DNA of 64,000 bases. Origin: Paenibacillus sp. FSL H7-0737 (lineage in GTDB: Bacteria > Bacillota > Bacilli > Paenibacillales > Paenibacillaceae). The stretch is taken from assembly GCF_000758545.1 (NCBI RefSeq), contig NZ_CP009279.1:2356001-2420000 (forward strand), given 5' to 3'. Shown here in pieces: positions 32,646 to 40,850 of the stretch (positions are counted from its first letter, which is position 1; each line of letters starts with the position of its first letter). The notes under the pieces were generated by a model. It was not told the DNA's origin, did not search any database, and saw only the letters and a list, made by a program, of their open reading frames with translations. The position numbers were made by a program, and so were the translations under genes.

Positions 32646-33494
32646 ATGAACAGTTTTTTCAAAACAATAGGCACTAGTTTGGCAGTAGGTGCTTTATTGC
32701 TGTCCGGAACGATCGGATGGATGTCTAATCCTGAAGTCGTGTCTGCCGCTACCACAACAGCAGTAACCGCGGATCAAATGATTAGCAAAGTAACGGCAGC
32801 CTCTAAAGCAATAAAGAATTTTCACTTAGATGTGATCAAAAAACAGGATATTCAGAGCGGTGGGGTACGTATCAGCAACACTAACACACTGAAGCTGGAT
32901 ATTAATCGACTGCCGAATTTTGCTGCAGCCGGCACCGTTGATAGTAGTCTTTTAGAAACATCGTACAGTCTATATGCCAATGACAAGGAGTTTTACTATC
33001 TTGTAGACGGAAGTGAACTGATCGATGAATCTGAAGATGAAGGTTACGACGATGACGGTGAGCCAATCGATCCTGATGCACAGTATTGGATTGGACTGGA
33101 GAAGATGGAGTGGGATTCTTTTTACTCCAAAGGTCAATACGATCCTGTTTCCATGCTTGATTCGGTAAAAAATTATAAAAAATCTATGAAAGTCAGCACT
33201 GCTGGTGCTCAGACAGTCCTGCAATTCACGGTAACCGATCCGACAGCAGCTAAGGGAATAATCAAGCTCTATGACCAGGAGAACCTCTGGGATGGTGAGA
33301 CAGTTCAACCCAAAAGCGTAACGTGGAAATTATTCGTCAATACTAAGACCTGGCAGACGGAAAAACTGACAGTCGATCTGAGTTATGTGCTGATAAGTGA
33401 TGGAGAAAAGGATACATACAACACGAAAATCGAAGCTAAGTATTCCAAGAATAACAAAGGTACAACCATTGTAAAGCCCGCCGAACTAGAATAA
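32646..33494 (+). CDS. secreted protein of unknown function under a c-di-GMP riboswitch
   Basis: A 282-residue exported protein with an N-terminal signal peptide (MNSFFKTIGTSLAVGALLLSG through an AxA-like end near VVSA). The mature part begins with a helix (TADQMISKVTAASKAIKNFHLDV) and beta-rich repeats, reminiscent of LolA/LppX-fold or DUF6612-type lipocalin-like proteins. It contains an acidic stretch ESEDEGYDDDGEPIDPD near residues 124-140. No catalytic motif is seen. The gene is monocistronic. The upstream riboswitch suggests a role in the motile-to-sessile transition, such as surface or matrix functions (inference). Confidence 0.75.
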   Translation: MNSFFKTIGTSLAVGALLLSGTIGWMSNPEVVSAATTTAVTADQMISKVTAASKAIKNFHLDVIKKQDIQSGGVRISNTNTLKLDINRLPNFAAAGTVDSSLLETSYSLYANDKEFYYLVDGSELIDESEDEGYDDDGEPIDPDAQYWIGLEKMEWDSFYSKGQYDPVSMLDSVKNYKKSMKVSTAGAQTVLQFTVTDPTAAKGIIKLYDQENLWDGETVQPKSVTWKLFVNTKTWQTEKLTVDLSYVLISDGEKDTYNTKIEAKYSKNNKGTTIVKPAELE

Positions 33495-33511
33495 TAAGGT
33501 CGTTTTCATAT

Positions 33512-33553
33512 GGAGTAAAAAGCGCTGTTCAGTAGAACAGCGCTTTTTGCTCC
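33512..33553 (+). terminator. terminator of the secreted-protein gene
   Basis: A 19-bp stem with one wobble pairs 33512-33530 with 33535-33553 around an AGTA loop, with A5 and T5 inside the arms. The AT-rich remainder to 33793 holds nothing else that I recognise. Confidence 0.85.
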
Positions 33554-33793
33554 ATTCATGACAGTAGCCAACAGGAAGTGAGATATGTAAAAAATAAATA
33601 AATATAAAATTGACCTACCAATTATTAGGATTTTAGTACATGCTATTTATGTGATTAATAATCTGAATTAATTTAATAGTGTATGAAATATCATGTTGTA
33701 ACTATTATATTGAAAAGGTATTATAAGTTAGGTTAAATTTACATTTTTGAGAATTGCTATTCTTTTTAATGATTGATAGGGGGAGTGCGAATA

Positions 33794-34966
33794 ATGTTAT
33801 CATCCACAGAGCTTAGCAAGCTGAACGAAGTGAATTACAGGGAGGACCGATTAGAGGCACTTAATCATTTTTATGAGGATCTCTGTAATAAGAAAGTAGC
33901 CGATGGCTATATTTATTCTCTTAGTCGTTATGGAAAAATATTTGCTAATGGAGCGGGGGGACGCTTCAGTTACGAAGAAGATAGCGACCAAGAGTTGAAA
34001 ACGGATACAATATTTCGAATCGCTTCTATTACTAAGCTGTTTACGGCAACAGCGATCTGGCAGCTAGCAGATGATGGTGAAATTTTTATGGGGCAGCCAG
34101 TTAGTTCTATTCTTCCGGAGTTTGATGCCGATCCTTTTAAGCCGATTACAATTGCTCATTTACTGACGCATACCTCCGGCATCGCACCTGATCATGGCAC
34201 TATAAGTGATACCTACTATAAAAGTGCATGGTGGTATATTTATGAATCAGAGCTTGGAAAAGAAAACTGGATTAAAGCTGGACTTTCCTATGGTATTCGT
34301 TTTCCGGTAGGGACTCAATGGATGTATTCATCGTTCGGATACGTGGTTCTTGGTGCAATTATCGAGAAAATAACAGGTGTTATTGCAGAAGATTACATAA
34401 TGGACAACATTGTAAAACCGTTAGGCATGACAGATACTTTCTTTGATATACCGCCTGAGAAAGCTGGTAGGATCGCTATTCGTTCGGAAGAAGCCAAGGA
34501 ATATCTTCAGAAGCTGCAAAACGGGGAAATTACGGATGAAGAACAAAGGTCTGAGGAAGAAATCAAGACTCCCGGAACTGGTGGGGGAATGTATTCAACC
34601 GTTAATGATCTACAAAAGTTCGGAATCATGCTGCTTAACCATGGGGAATACGAAGGTGGTCATATCTTAAGTCGGATGGCTGTTCAGAAAATGACCAAGC
34701 GGTTCAATTCTGAAAAACTTCCAAACTACGCATGGGGAGATGGAGGAGCAGATAGACCATACGGTCTTGGGCCAGACCTTCGATATAATGAAAGTACATC
34801 TTATTCTGAAGGCACTTTTTTTCATGAAGGATGGGGGTCTTGTTCTTTGGTCGTTGATCCGGTTGAACAGCTGATTGCCGTTTGGTATATCCCTTTTCAT
34901 AAAAATATATGGGACGGTAGAGCGATTTTCGGTACAAACAATGTGATCTGGTCCGGACTCGAATAA
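33794..34966 (+). CDS. serine hydrolase, beta-lactamase class C / PBP4* family
   Basis: A 390-residue cytosolic-looking serine hydrolase without a signal peptide. The nucleophile motif S78-I-T-K81 lies in FRIASITKLFTATA, the tyrosine motif appears as YSS (178-180), and the third motif as HEGWG near residue 350. The family includes esterases, D-aminopeptidases and PBP-like proteins, so true beta-lactamase activity should not be assumed. ATG at 33794 is chosen because GGGGGAG lies eight bases upstream; the frame opens at TTG 33773. It is followed 49 bp later by the ABC exporter genes and may belong with them. Confidence 0.83.
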   Translation: MLSSTELSKLNEVNYREDRLEALNHFYEDLCNKKVADGYIYSLSRYGKIFANGAGGRFSYEEDSDQELKTDTIFRIASITKLFTATAIWQLADDGEIFMGQPVSSILPEFDADPFKPITIAHLLTHTSGIAPDHGTISDTYYKSAWWYIYESELGKENWIKAGLSYGIRFPVGTQWMYSSFGYVVLGAIIEKITGVIAEDYIMDNIVKPLGMTDTFFDIPPEKAGRIAIRSEEAKEYLQKLQNGEITDEEQRSEEEIKTPGTGGGMYSTVNDLQKFGIMLLNHGEYEGGHILSRMAVQKMTKRFNSEKLPNYAWGDGGADRPYGLGPDLRYNESTSYSEGTFFHEGWGSCSLVVDPVEQLIAVWYIPFHKNIWDGRAIFGTNNVIWSGLE

Positions 34967-35015
34967 GAATAAGATTATATGTTGTGAGATATCAAAGATA
35001 GGCAGGATGTGACTT

Positions 35016-35837
35016 ATGTTTGAGAAGATAAAGCACCGCTTTCGCGTTATGAGAGCGGTTGCTTTTGTTACTTATAAGGAATGGAGTGCGTACAGAACGC
35101 ATTCGATGGTTTCTATTTTTGTAGGCCCGGTATATTTTTTGGTGCAGTATTACATATGGAGCGCTGTTTATAGTGGAGAATCCTCTATTAACGGGATGTC
35201 GCTCTCTCAGATGCTCTCTTATTTTTGTGCCACGATGTTGATCAACTACTTGACCATGGATTTTGCCGATTGGAATTTACAAATGCTCATTCGCACCGGG
35301 AAATTCATTACGTTCTCTTTAAGACCAATGAATCATATGTTCTATGCATTGTCTCAGAAGGCAGGGCATAGGGTACTTGGGCTTCTATTTGAATTTATAC
35401 CCTGTTTTATGATCTTCTTCTTTATTTTTCATATTGATGTTTTACCCGCAAATTTACTATACGCAATGCTATCGATAGCTATGGCATTCATGATGAACTT
35501 TTTCATCCATTATAGTATTGGCATGGTCGCATTTTGGATGGTGCAATCCTCCAGTATTCGTAACTTTTTCAGTCTTTGCGAGGGGATATTCTCAGGATCA
35601 CTGATTCCATTGGTCTTTTTCCCAAAATCCTTACAGCTGGCTTCCTTTTTCTTACCGTTTCAATATACGACCTTTCTGCCTGCAATGGTCTATACAGGTA
35701 GCTATACTTTAGCTGATATAACCTTACCTATTCCCCAAGTTTTGTTGTTGCAGCTTGTAGCCGTTATTATTGCCGGAATAGTCTGCCGGGTGCTGTATGC
35801 GGTATCGCTTAAGCATTTTACGGGGGTGGGCGCATGA
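35016..35837 (+). CDS. ABC-2 type exporter permease subunit 1 (COG4587-like)
   Basis: A 273-residue membrane subunit with six hydrophobic segments. The pattern resembles the COG4587 permeases that pair with COG3694 permeases and COG4586 ATPases in three-gene exporters of unknown substrate. ATG at 35016 has AGGATGTG upstream. Its stop overlaps the next start (ATGA at 35834-35837). The full set is serial: permease, permease, ATPase. Confidence 0.83.
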   Translation: MFEKIKHRFRVMRAVAFVTYKEWSAYRTHSMVSIFVGPVYFLVQYYIWSAVYSGESSINGMSLSQMLSYFCATMLINYLTMDFADWNLQMLIRTGKFITFSLRPMNHMFYALSQKAGHRVLGLLFEFIPCFMIFFFIFHIDVLPANLLYAMLSIAMAFMMNFFIHYSIGMVAFWMVQSSSIRNFFSLCEGIFSGSLIPLVFFPKSLQLASFFLPFQYTTFLPAMVYTGSYTLADITLPIPQVLLLQLVAVIIAGIVCRVLYAVSLKHFTGVGA

Positions 35838-36616
35838 AACGTATGTATCAAATATATAAAACCTGCATGAAGGCGAATATTGCTTCTGCTATCACTTATC
35901 GTGTTAATTTTATTCTTAATAGCCTTATCATGCTCATAGGGAATGTGTTGTTTCCCCTAGTAACGGTGTTCATCTATAATTCGAATGCTTCATTTGAAGG
36001 ATGGACCTTTAAAGAGGCACTATTAATTCAATCTGTGTTCATTTTGTCTACGGCTTGTGCCGGGATTTTTTTTAACGGAATTATGTGGAATACAATGTCT
36101 CATGTAGTAGAAGGGACTTTGGAAGTGGTATTAATTAAACCAACCTCGAGCCTTTTTCTGCTGTTGGCCAGATCTTTTGAGTTCGAAAGTATCGGGCTTT
36201 TAGGTGGAGGAGTAATCATGTTCGTATACGCACTTAGCGGAATCGATGGGATGACCATCGGCTCTTGGTTCTTGTTCCTGTTGTTGTTTGGCGCAGGGCT
36301 GCTTGTTATGTTCGGCGTGGCGCTTATTGTGGCAGCAATTTCCTTCAAATGGGTAGCGAATTCCCGCTTGCCGGAGATGTTTGAGAGCATTAAGTCTTTT
36401 GGGCGTTATCCAGGGACGATTTTCCCTAAAGCAGTCGTAGCCGTAAGTTCTTTTCTTTTTCCGGTTTCCATGATTGCTTATTTTCCAGCATCTACTCTGA
36501 TTGGACGATGGGAAGCCTATTTTTTTATAGCGATTATCCCTTGTGTGTTATTTGCTGCCTTCGGAATTTGGCTCTATACGTACATGCTTCGTAGTTACAA
36601 AAGTGCCGGAGGATGA
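35834..36616 (+). CDS. ABC-2 type exporter permease subunit 2 (COG3694-like)
   Basis: A 260-residue membrane protein with six hydrophobic segments. The central segment FKWVANSRLPEMFESIKSFGRYPGTIFPK (about residues 173-201) is typical of COG3694. It is translationally coupled to the first permease and ends 22 bp before the ATPase. The two permeases presumably form the heterodimeric channel of one exporter. Confidence 0.83.
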   Translation: MKRMYQIYKTCMKANIASAITYRVNFILNSLIMLIGNVLFPLVTVFIYNSNASFEGWTFKEALLIQSVFILSTACAGIFFNGIMWNTMSHVVEGTLEVVLIKPTSSLFLLLARSFEFESIGLLGGGVIMFVYALSGIDGMTIGSWFLFLLLFGAGLLVMFGVALIVAAISFKWVANSRLPEMFESIKSFGRYPGTIFPKAVVAVSSFLFPVSMIAYFPASTLIGRWEAYFFIAIIPCVLFAAFGIWLYTYMLRSYKSAGG

Positions 36617-36638
36617 ATTTGTATGAAGGAGAATTACA

Positions 36639-37622
36639 TTGGACATTATTACCGTCAAGAATTTAACTAAGCAATATGAAACGTATCACCGTGGACAAGA
36701 TGCGAAAAGCGTATTTAAAAGTCTGTTTCACCGTGAAAAATCGATTATCACCTCTGTAGAAGATCTTTCGTTCAGTGTTGGAAAAGGAGAGATCATTGGC
36801 ATTTTGGGCCCAAACGGCGCGGGGAAATCTACGACTATTAAAATGCTGACAGGTGTTCTCTATCCCACATCGGGAGAGATAAATGTTCTAGGATACAACC
36901 CTCATAAGCAGAAAAATCAATATGTAAAACAAATCGGAGTACTGTTCGGACAGAAATCGCAGTTAATATGGGACATTCCTCCTTTGGATAGCTTTTATAT
37001 GAACAAGGAAATTTATGATATTCCTACGAATGACTTTCGTACAAGACTAGATCGATTTGTAAGTATGTTTGAGATTGGTGATATTATCACTAAGCCTACG
37101 CGCACCCTTTCACTGGGAGAACGAATGAAATGCGAGTTTATTATGGCAATGCTTCATTCTCCGCCAGTGGTTTTTTTGGATGAGCCGACGATCGGGCTGG
37201 ATGTTATAGCTAAACAAAGAATCAGAGAATTCATTAAGCAAATGAATCAGGAAGGCACCACATTTATTCTAACGACACATGACTTGGAAGATGTGGAGCG
37301 TTTGGTGCAAAGAGTACTAATTATTCATCAAGGTAAAAAAGTATATGACGATAAGTTCTCCGAACTTCGACTTCATCTAGGCGCTAAAAAAGTGGTCAGG
37401 CTTTCTGCAGCTACAACGATTGGAGATATTGACCTGCCTGGGACTCTGATATCGGAAAGAATATCGGATTACGAAGTGGAATTAGAGATCGATACCGAGC
37501 AGTGTAAAATGGGTGAGTTTCTTCATATTCTTAGCGAAAAGGTAGAGATTCTTGATATATCCATTAAGGAGATCCAAATTGAAAAGATCATCAGCTCCAT
37601 TTATGAGATGGATATGGGATAA
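36639..37622 (+). CDS. ABC exporter ATP-binding protein (COG4586-like)
   Basis: A 327-residue ATPase that energises the two upstream permeases. The Walker A motif is GILGPNGAGKST, the Q-loop lies at GVLFGQKSQL, the signature is TLSLGERMKCEF (an LSxGE variant), Walker B is VVFLDEPTIGLD, and the switch histidine is in TTHDLEDVE. The long N-terminus (YHRGQDAKSVFKSLFHREK) and a C-terminal domain of about 90 residues are characteristic of this group. The start is TTG at 36639, which has GAAGGAG eight bases upstream. A tetR gene converges on it with a five-base gap. Confidence 0.9.
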   Translation: MDIITVKNLTKQYETYHRGQDAKSVFKSLFHREKSIITSVEDLSFSVGKGEIIGILGPNGAGKSTTIKMLTGVLYPTSGEINVLGYNPHKQKNQYVKQIGVLFGQKSQLIWDIPPLDSFYMNKEIYDIPTNDFRTRLDRFVSMFEIGDIITKPTRTLSLGERMKCEFIMAMLHSPPVVFLDEPTIGLDVIAKQRIREFIKQMNQEGTTFILTTHDLEDVERLVQRVLIIHQGKKVYDDKFSELRLHLGAKKVVRLSAATTIGDIDLPGTLISERISDYEVELEIDTEQCKMGEFLHILSEKVEILDISIKEIQIEKIISSIYEMDMG

Positions 37623-37627
37623 CATTG

Positions 37628-38197
37628 TCAAGCTTGGGAACGGATCATTTGCAGATTCAGATCGAGCATTGACCATAACTTTTCAGTAATTTCTTTTGCA
37701 GAGCAAGGATTACTATGGGTAAACCACCATTCAATCACTCCGACAGTTGCCGAACTCAAAAATTGTACGGATATATCCTTACTTAACTTATCTAGGTTTA
37801 AATTGTTTTCTAAGAATTGTGTTTTGATTTGATTATTTATCATATCTTGTAATTGGTTTCTAAAGGAGAGCAAAGCTTTGTTTCTTAATAAAGTCTTATA
37901 AAAGAGAGCATTCTCCTCCAATTGTTCCAGCGTGCGGAGTAATGACGCCTTAGAGGGATTGGGTTCGGTTTCATCCTCCACAGCGGAGCAGCTTTCGATT
38001 AGTTGCTGGAGCTGAGCCGCCAGGCATTTATCCATCAGATCATATTTATCTGCATAATGGGAATAAATCGTTCCGCGGTTTACATCAGCGCGCTCTGCGA
38101 TTTCGTTAATCGTTATTTTTTCAAAATCTTTTTCAGCCATTAGTTGAATTAATGCATTCATGATGGCTGTTTGGTTTTTTTTAATTCTTCTATCCAT
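37628..38197 (-). CDS. TetR/AcrR family transcriptional regulator
   Basis: A 189-residue repressor with an N-terminal helix-turn-helix (AIMNALIQLMAEKDFEKITINEIAERADVNRGTIYSHYADKYDLMDKCL, about residues 10-58) and a C-terminal all-helical ligand domain of the TetR_C_7 type (FLSSATVGVIEWWFTH). ATG at 38197 has AAGGGAG upstream. It is divergent from the reductase operon and convergent with the ABC exporter. Two GTTGA...TCAAC dyads in the divergent gap are likely operators. Confidence 0.9.
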   Translation of the reverse strand: MDRRIKKNQTAIMNALIQLMAEKDFEKITINEIAERADVNRGTIYSHYADKYDLMDKCLAAQLQQLIESCSAVEDETEPNPSKASLLRTLEQLEENALFYKTLLRNKALLSFRNQLQDMINNQIKTQFLENNLNLDKLSKDISVQFLSSATVGVIEWWFTHSNPCSAKEITEKLWSMLDLNLQMIRSQA

Positions 38198-38232
38198 GGT
38201 AATACTCCCTTTTTATTAAACAATGTATTGTA

Positions 38233-38254
38233 TTTTGTTGAAAAATCAACAAAA
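38233..38254. promoter_or_regulatory. probable TetR operator (perfect dyad)
   Basis: TTTTGTTGA and TCAACAAAA are perfect 9-bp arms around AAAA, 36 bp in front of the tetR start. A weaker relative, GTTGA-N7-TCAAC at 38313-38329, lies closer to the reductase start, so both divergent promoters could be controlled. Confidence 0.7.
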
Positions 38255-38360
38255 CCGATCAAACTAACGATTGAACCCTACCGGAGATGTGATAATCTGA
38301 TTTTATCGAACAGTTGATCGAAATTCAACAAATGTCTAAAAAGGGATAGAGGAGTTGAAC

Positions 38361-39299
38361 ATGAAAGTATTAGTTTTTGGAGCGGGAGTTTTAGGCAGCT
38401 ATCTTGCACATGTCCTGGTGCGTGGGGGAAACGATGTCACAGTGCTTGCCAGAGGGAAGCGTGCAGAGCAATTGACGAAAGATGGTCTTGTACTTCGCCA
38501 TTATTTTCAATTTAAAAACACTATGGATTCTGTAAAAGTCATCTCAGAGCTTCAACCGGATGATCACTATGATCTTATTTTTGTTGTTATGAAATACAAT
38601 GATTTTCCAGCCGTATTACCTATTTTAGCTAAAAATCAGAGTCAGAATATAATTCTTGTGGGTAATAATGGCGATGCTCACGAAATGCAAAAGAATCTTC
38701 AGGAAATGAGCGATGTAAGAAAAAATATACTCTTTGGATTTCAGCTTAGCGCAGGAATTCGTGAAGCGAGCGGTCGAGTTATCAAAATACACGCAGGTGG
38801 GCAAATGGTACTTGGCAGTCTTGACGGTGAGATCCCAATAAAACACTTACTGGAAAAAGCGTTTGAGAACGCTAAGTATAAGCTAACTTATCATGAGGAT
38901 ATGGATGCTTGGCTCAAAAGTCATATCGTGCCTATAGTGGCTTTGAACTCCCTTAATTATCTTCATGACGGGGATTTGAAAAAGGTATCTAAAGATAAGA
39001 AGCTATTAAAACAAGCCATTTCAGTAATGGACGAAGGGTTTCAAATGATGGAGAAGCTAGACTATACGATCACTCCAGCAGGTCAAGTAGACTTTATTCG
39101 AAAACATAAACAGGGTGTATACTATGGTCTGAAAATAATTCATAAATTACCCTTTATGAAATTTGTAGATGGTTCTTTCAGCGAAATTGCAGCTTTGTTT
39201 AATTCGTTTGATAAGTTGAAACAACAAGCAAACATTGCGACGCCCCATTGGGATCAACTTCAAAAACAAGCGATCTCGAAGTTTAATGCAAATGTATAA
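38361..39299 (+). CDS. ketopantoate reductase-like oxidoreductase (ApbA/PanE family)
   Basis: A 312-residue NADP-dependent oxidoreductase. The N-terminal Rossmann motif is VLVFGAGVLGSYLAHVL (about residues 3-19), with LARG after the second strand. The C-terminal PanE helical domain contains KSHIVPIVALN and the region around DYTITPAG. A true pantothenate role is uncertain because the gene lies in a TetR-controlled accessory operon. ATG at 38361 has GAGGAG six bases upstream; the TTG at 38355 is too close to the site. It is followed by a phosphatase and a methyltransferase. Confidence 0.82.
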   Translation: MKVLVFGAGVLGSYLAHVLVRGGNDVTVLARGKRAEQLTKDGLVLRHYFQFKNTMDSVKVISELQPDDHYDLIFVVMKYNDFPAVLPILAKNQSQNIILVGNNGDAHEMQKNLQEMSDVRKNILFGFQLSAGIREASGRVIKIHAGGQMVLGSLDGEIPIKHLLEKAFENAKYKLTYHEDMDAWLKSHIVPIVALNSLNYLHDGDLKKVSKDKKLLKQAISVMDEGFQMMEKLDYTITPAGQVDFIRKHKQGVYYGLKIIHKLPFMKFVDGSFSEIAALFNSFDKLKQQANIATPHWDQLQKQAISKFNANV

Positions 39300-39325
39300 C
39301 AATCTTTTTTGGAGGTGTACAACCG

Positions 39326-39967
39326 ATGGCTATATATTTTATACGGCATGGAATAGATGATGAAGGCTATCGTGGGGGTTGGAGTCAACGTGGACTTGTA
39401 GTAGAGGGCTATAGACAAGCCGAACGACTTGGTTGTTATCTTAAGGAAAATCAGTCTAGCTTTAACATCACTCGTATCCTTAGCAGTGATTTGCAGCGTG
39501 CGTTAGATACAGCAAATGAGATCGCCAGAGCGCTAAGCTTGCCTGTTGAAAGCAGTCAGTCTTGGAGAGAAACGAATAATGGTGTAATCGCTGGAATGCC
39601 CCATGAAATTGCAAATGAACGATACCCGGGTCTCTATTTCTCAGAATTAAGAATGGATGAGAGATTTCCAGGAGGAGAAAGTCCGCAGGATTTTTTTACG
39701 CGAATTAATATAAGTTTCTCAAAACTATGTAATGAACTGGAGAGTACTGATCCAAAAGAAAATGTAATTGTGGTAACGCATGGTGGCGTAATTAATATTA
39801 TTTATCATATTTTAAAAGGGCTAACGTGGACCAATAAGAATGCCCATTTCCCGACTTCATATACAAGTATTCATAAAATAGAGTATCAAGCAGATATGTG
39901 GGTAGTTACAGCTGAAAATCTTACGGAACATATATCAAGTGATCAGGCTGCTGGTATGTCCAATTGA
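39326..39967 (+). CDS. histidine phosphatase superfamily protein
   Basis: A 213-residue phosphoglycerate-mutase-like phosphatase. The N-terminal motif is FIRHGIDD (an RHG phosphate loop with the catalytic histidine), followed by LSSDLQRALDTANEIA and the second catalytic histidine in VVTHGGVIN. The substrate is unknown. GGAGGTG lies nine bases before ATG 39326. It is the middle gene of the reductase-phosphatase-methyltransferase set, with a 26-bp gap upstream and 15 bp downstream. Confidence 0.88.
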   Translation: MAIYFIRHGIDDEGYRGGWSQRGLVVEGYRQAERLGCYLKENQSSFNITRILSSDLQRALDTANEIARALSLPVESSQSWRETNNGVIAGMPHEIANERYPGLYFSELRMDERFPGGESPQDFFTRINISFSKLCNELESTDPKENVIVVTHGGVINIIYHILKGLTWTNKNAHFPTSYTSIHKIEYQADMWVVTAENLTEHISSDQAAGMSN

Positions 39968-39982
39968 TTGGGAGGTACAAAT

Positions 39983-40573
39983 ATGGGATTATTGAATGCA
40001 CTGATCGATCAAGCCAAGAACCCGAGAGGATTCGTGGGGAATATCATGATCAAGATCATGAACCAGGCACATTCCAGCATAACAACGTGGGGGCTTAAAA
40101 AAATAGAAAAGATGAACAACGCCCCTATTTTGGACATAGGCTGTGGTGGCGGTCAAACTATACATACGCTTGCAAAACATAATAAATATCAGAAAATCTA
40201 CGGCTTAGATTATTCTCAGCAAGCTGTGGAGACATCCATTCAAAAAAACAATAAGGCTGTTGCCGCAGGTAGGGTGAAGATTAGTCAGGGAGACGTATCG
40301 GCTTTACCGTTCAATGATGGATTTATCGGGACGATCACGGCTATTCAGACGCATTATTTCTGGCCCGATCTTGAACATGATATAAGTGAAGTGTATAGGG
40401 TGCTGAAGGCAGGCGGAACGTTTGTTATTATTTCTGAGGTCTATAAAATTAATTATCACATGAAACAATATACAAAGAACGAAGAGATAGATCATTTATT
40501 TCGGAAAGCTGGCTTTCAAACGGTAAATATTCACGAGAACAACAAATGGAAATGTTATGCTGGAAAGAAATAA
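39983..40573 (+). CDS. class I SAM-dependent methyltransferase
   Basis: A 196-residue methyltransferase with the SAM motif ILDIGCGGGQTIHTLAK (about residues 48-64), the acidic loop GLDYSQQAVE, and motif IV QGDVSALPF. The target is unknown. ATG at 39983 has GGGAGG seven bases upstream; the frame opens 15 bases earlier at a poorer site. It closes the TetR-regulated operon and is followed by a terminator that also serves the minus-strand YjcZ gene. Confidence 0.88.
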   Translation: MGLLNALIDQAKNPRGFVGNIMIKIMNQAHSSITTWGLKKIEKMNNAPILDIGCGGGQTIHTLAKHNKYQKIYGLDYSQQAVETSIQKNNKAVAAGRVKISQGDVSALPFNDGFIGTITAIQTHYFWPDLEHDISEVYRVLKAGGTFVIISEVYKINYHMKQYTKNEEIDHLFRKAGFQTVNIHENNKWKCYAGKK

Positions 40574-40620
40574 AGCGGCCGCACCGCCCCAAAAAGGACG
40601 ACACAGCCGCTTTAATTTCA
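40571..40620. terminator. bidirectional terminator between the methyltransferase and yjcZ genes
   Basis: AAAGCGGC (40572-40579) pairs with GCCGCTTT (40606-40613), with inner pairing in the long loop and T-rich tails on both strands. Confidence 0.7.
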
Positions 40621-40643
40621 CCGTCTATTTAGCCGGAATGGTA

Positions 40644-40739
40644 TTAAACGAACAACGAACGGGAAATGATTACGAGCAAGATAAAGAGTACCAAGATCGC
40701 ACCAGTTGAAGTGAAGGCTCCTCCATGAAATTCACCCAT
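40644..40739 (-). CDS. YjcZ family sporulation miniprotein (second copy)
   Basis: A 31-residue peptide, MGEFHGGAFTSTG followed by the helix AILVLFILLVIISRSLFV. From residue 11 onward it is nearly identical to the peptide encoded at 10250-10345. AAGGAGG precedes the ATG by seven bases. The head differs (acidic and His-containing rather than Tyr/Trp), suggesting paralogues with different partners. The function is unknown; the family is linked to spores. Confidence 0.86.
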   Translation of the reverse strand: MGEFHGGAFTSTGAILVLFILLVIISRSLFV

Positions 40740-40850
40740 GATATATTCCTCCTTAACGTATGTCTTATTCTCATTGCTACGGCGGGTGTCGCAGCTTTCT
40801 GAGATAATGACATCATATGCCAAAGTGGACTGGATGTACTGGTCTATGGC

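Noticed and set aside
33794..34966. Calling the serine hydrolase a beta-lactamase resistance gene
   Set aside because: It lacks a signal peptide and the class C YAN/KTG motifs are altered; the family is dominated by esterases and peptidases.
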